The notes under the pieces are model-generated. The model searched no databases and was not told the DNA's origin. It was given only the letters and a program-made list of their open reading frames with translations. Source: Planctomicrobium sp. (GTDB taxonomy: Bacteria > Planctomycetota > Planctomycetia > Planctomycetales > Planctomycetaceae). Taken from it: 5,842 nucleotides of DNA. The position numbers and the translations under genes were made by a program. The stretch spans positions 1 through 5,842 of the forward strand of contig JAJDEL010000199.1 in NCBI GenBank assembly GCA_029259835.1, written 5' to 3'. Below are positions 5,418 to 5,842 of this stretch, piece by piece (within the stretch, counting starts at the first letter, position 1; every line of letters begins with the position of its first letter).

Positions 5418-5565
5418 GAACGTCATTTGAAATTGACCTCCAATAGACCCTTGAGTCGCTGGCGCTAGCAACGGGCATTTCTGGCGTAACGCTTTCTCTT
5501 AAGATGCCCGACGCTAGCGCGTTCGGCTCAAGAATTGATTCGCGTTCTCCAAAGGTTTCTCAGCC
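5418..5565. other. Intergenic region between convergent genes
   Basis: These 148 nt separate the stop of the plus-strand gene (TGA 5415-5417) from the stop of the minus-strand gene (complement of CTA 5566-5568). Plus-strand frames crossing the region continue antisense into the minus gene and look like chance. The stretch is dominated by the long palindrome at 5450-5532. Confidence 0.7.
5450..5532. repeat. 83-nt interrupted palindrome, probable bidirectional terminator or REP-like element
   Basis: Arms in order are CTTGAGTCG / CGGCTCAAG (9 bp, one T-G pair), a 3x3 internal loop, GCGCTAGC / GCTAGCGC (8 bp, perfect), a 2x2 internal loop, and CGGGCAT / ATGCCCG (7 bp, perfect), around a 25-nt loop. 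The GCTAGCG core resembles palindromic intergenic repeats that I recall as frequent in planctomycete genomes. The position between two convergent stops fits transcript-end formation for both genes. No strong T-run follows on either strand, so it may block or stabilise rather than act as a classic intrinsic terminator. Confidence 0.6.
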
Positions 5566-5842
5566 CTATTGGGCAACAGACTTGGAACCTTTCGAGGCAG
5601 ACCCGGCTATCGGAAAGTCACTTGGAAGCGGTCGGGAAGCAACCCAGAAGCCTGCGTTGTGTACGATTTCTTTTAAACTTCGGTGGAGTCCGAAGCTTTC
5701 AGGGTAAACCCAGAAAGTAATTGTGGCGTTCGTTCCTTCGGAAATCAGCGCGGCACGGAATTGTGAATTGGGTCGTGTGGCTTCTTCCAGGGATTCTGAA
5801 ACCACGTCATCAGTCGGTTGAATAATCCAGTCCGTCACAGCA
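5566..5842 (-). CDS. C-terminal part of a conserved planctomycete-type protein (partial)
   Basis: At least 91 codons are open from the window edge to the stop at 5566-5568. The GTG at 5838 lies at the edge, with an open codon before it, so the true N-terminus is most likely outside. The end has a confident protein look: a beta segment 'NATITFWVYPESFGLHRSL', a helix 'LKEIVHNAGFWV', and a tail 'ASRPLPSDFPIAGS' ending KGSKSVAQ. I associate a tail of this kind with a conserved uncharacterised planctomycete family, from memory only. No catalytic motif or membrane segment is visible in this part. It is convergent with the vWA-locus gene and shares the palindromic region at its 3' side. The product cannot be named. 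Confidence 0.75.
   Translation of the reverse strand, partial: AVTDWIIQPTDDVVSESLEEATRPNSQFRAALISEGTNATITFWVYPESFGLHRSLKEIVHNAGFWVASRPLPSDFPIAGSASKGSKSVAQ

Noticed and set aside
5504..5720. Two 61-67 codon plus-strand ORFs starting in the palindromic region
   Set aside because: They run antisense to the minus-strand gene with its convincing C-terminal signature, and they begin inside the hairpin arm.
1..5842. tRNA, rRNA, transposase or integrase genes
   Set aside because: I saw no cloverleaf-like run, rRNA-like sequence, DDE or recombinase motifs, or terminal inverted repeats with target duplications in the window.

Overview
The window looks like a piece of a planctomycete chromosome, probably class Planctomycetia, with moderate GC by eye. 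The main evidence is protein style. There is a large exported von Willebrand factor A (vWA) protein that carries a short secretin/TonB N-terminal (STN)-like domain ending in a 'YPVADLV' motif, followed by a Gly/Gln-rich linker. Downstream is a helical-repeat protein with a 'GDLDLEVEEPPGSVC' beta domain and a C-terminal 'TIPEGTSLSAQAIVSPDRRYVRLS' block. A convergent gene ends in 'ASRPLPSDFPIAGS...SVAQ'. I recognise these styles from memory of planctomycete genomes; no search was run.

Layout. Bases 1-428 hold no convincing gene, only two small dyads. Bases 429-629 encode a probable 66-residue single-pass membrane protein. Bases 724-1191 encode a 155-residue exported protein of unknown function. 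Bases 1192-1497 are a leader region with a strong dyad (1321-1350), a weak promoter candidate and a possible 32-codon upstream ORF that ends in an ATGA overlap with the next start. Bases 1498-3963 encode the 821-residue vWA/coiled-coil/STN protein. Bases 4038-5417 encode helical repeats plus beta domains. Bases 5418-5565 hold an 83-nt long interrupted palindrome between convergent genes. Bases 5566-5842 are the C-terminal end of a minus-strand gene that runs off the window.

The central observation is at the junction of the two large plus-strand ORFs. The first ends four codons and a stop after an uninterrupted run of nine A (3940-3948). A -1 shift on that run (equivalent to one extra A) reads without a stop through 30 Pro/Lys/Glu-rich codons into the second ORF, giving one 1306-residue protein. 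The second ORF alone has only a TTG (or GTG) start, no visible Shine-Dalgarno sequence and no signal peptide, although its domains look extracytoplasmic. A near-perfect long hairpin (3996-4038) lies between the slip site and the second ORF. The locus may therefore use programmed slippage to make a short and a long form of one exported protein. The main alternatives are a sequencing error in the homopolymer, a true frameshift mutation, or two separate genes divided by an intrinsic terminator.

If the parts work together, the exported vWA protein (short, or extended with helical repeats and beta domains) would be a cell-surface or periplasmic interaction protein. The two small upstream genes, one membrane and one exported, may belong to the same envelope-related neighbourhood, but nothing in the sequence ties them to it functionally.
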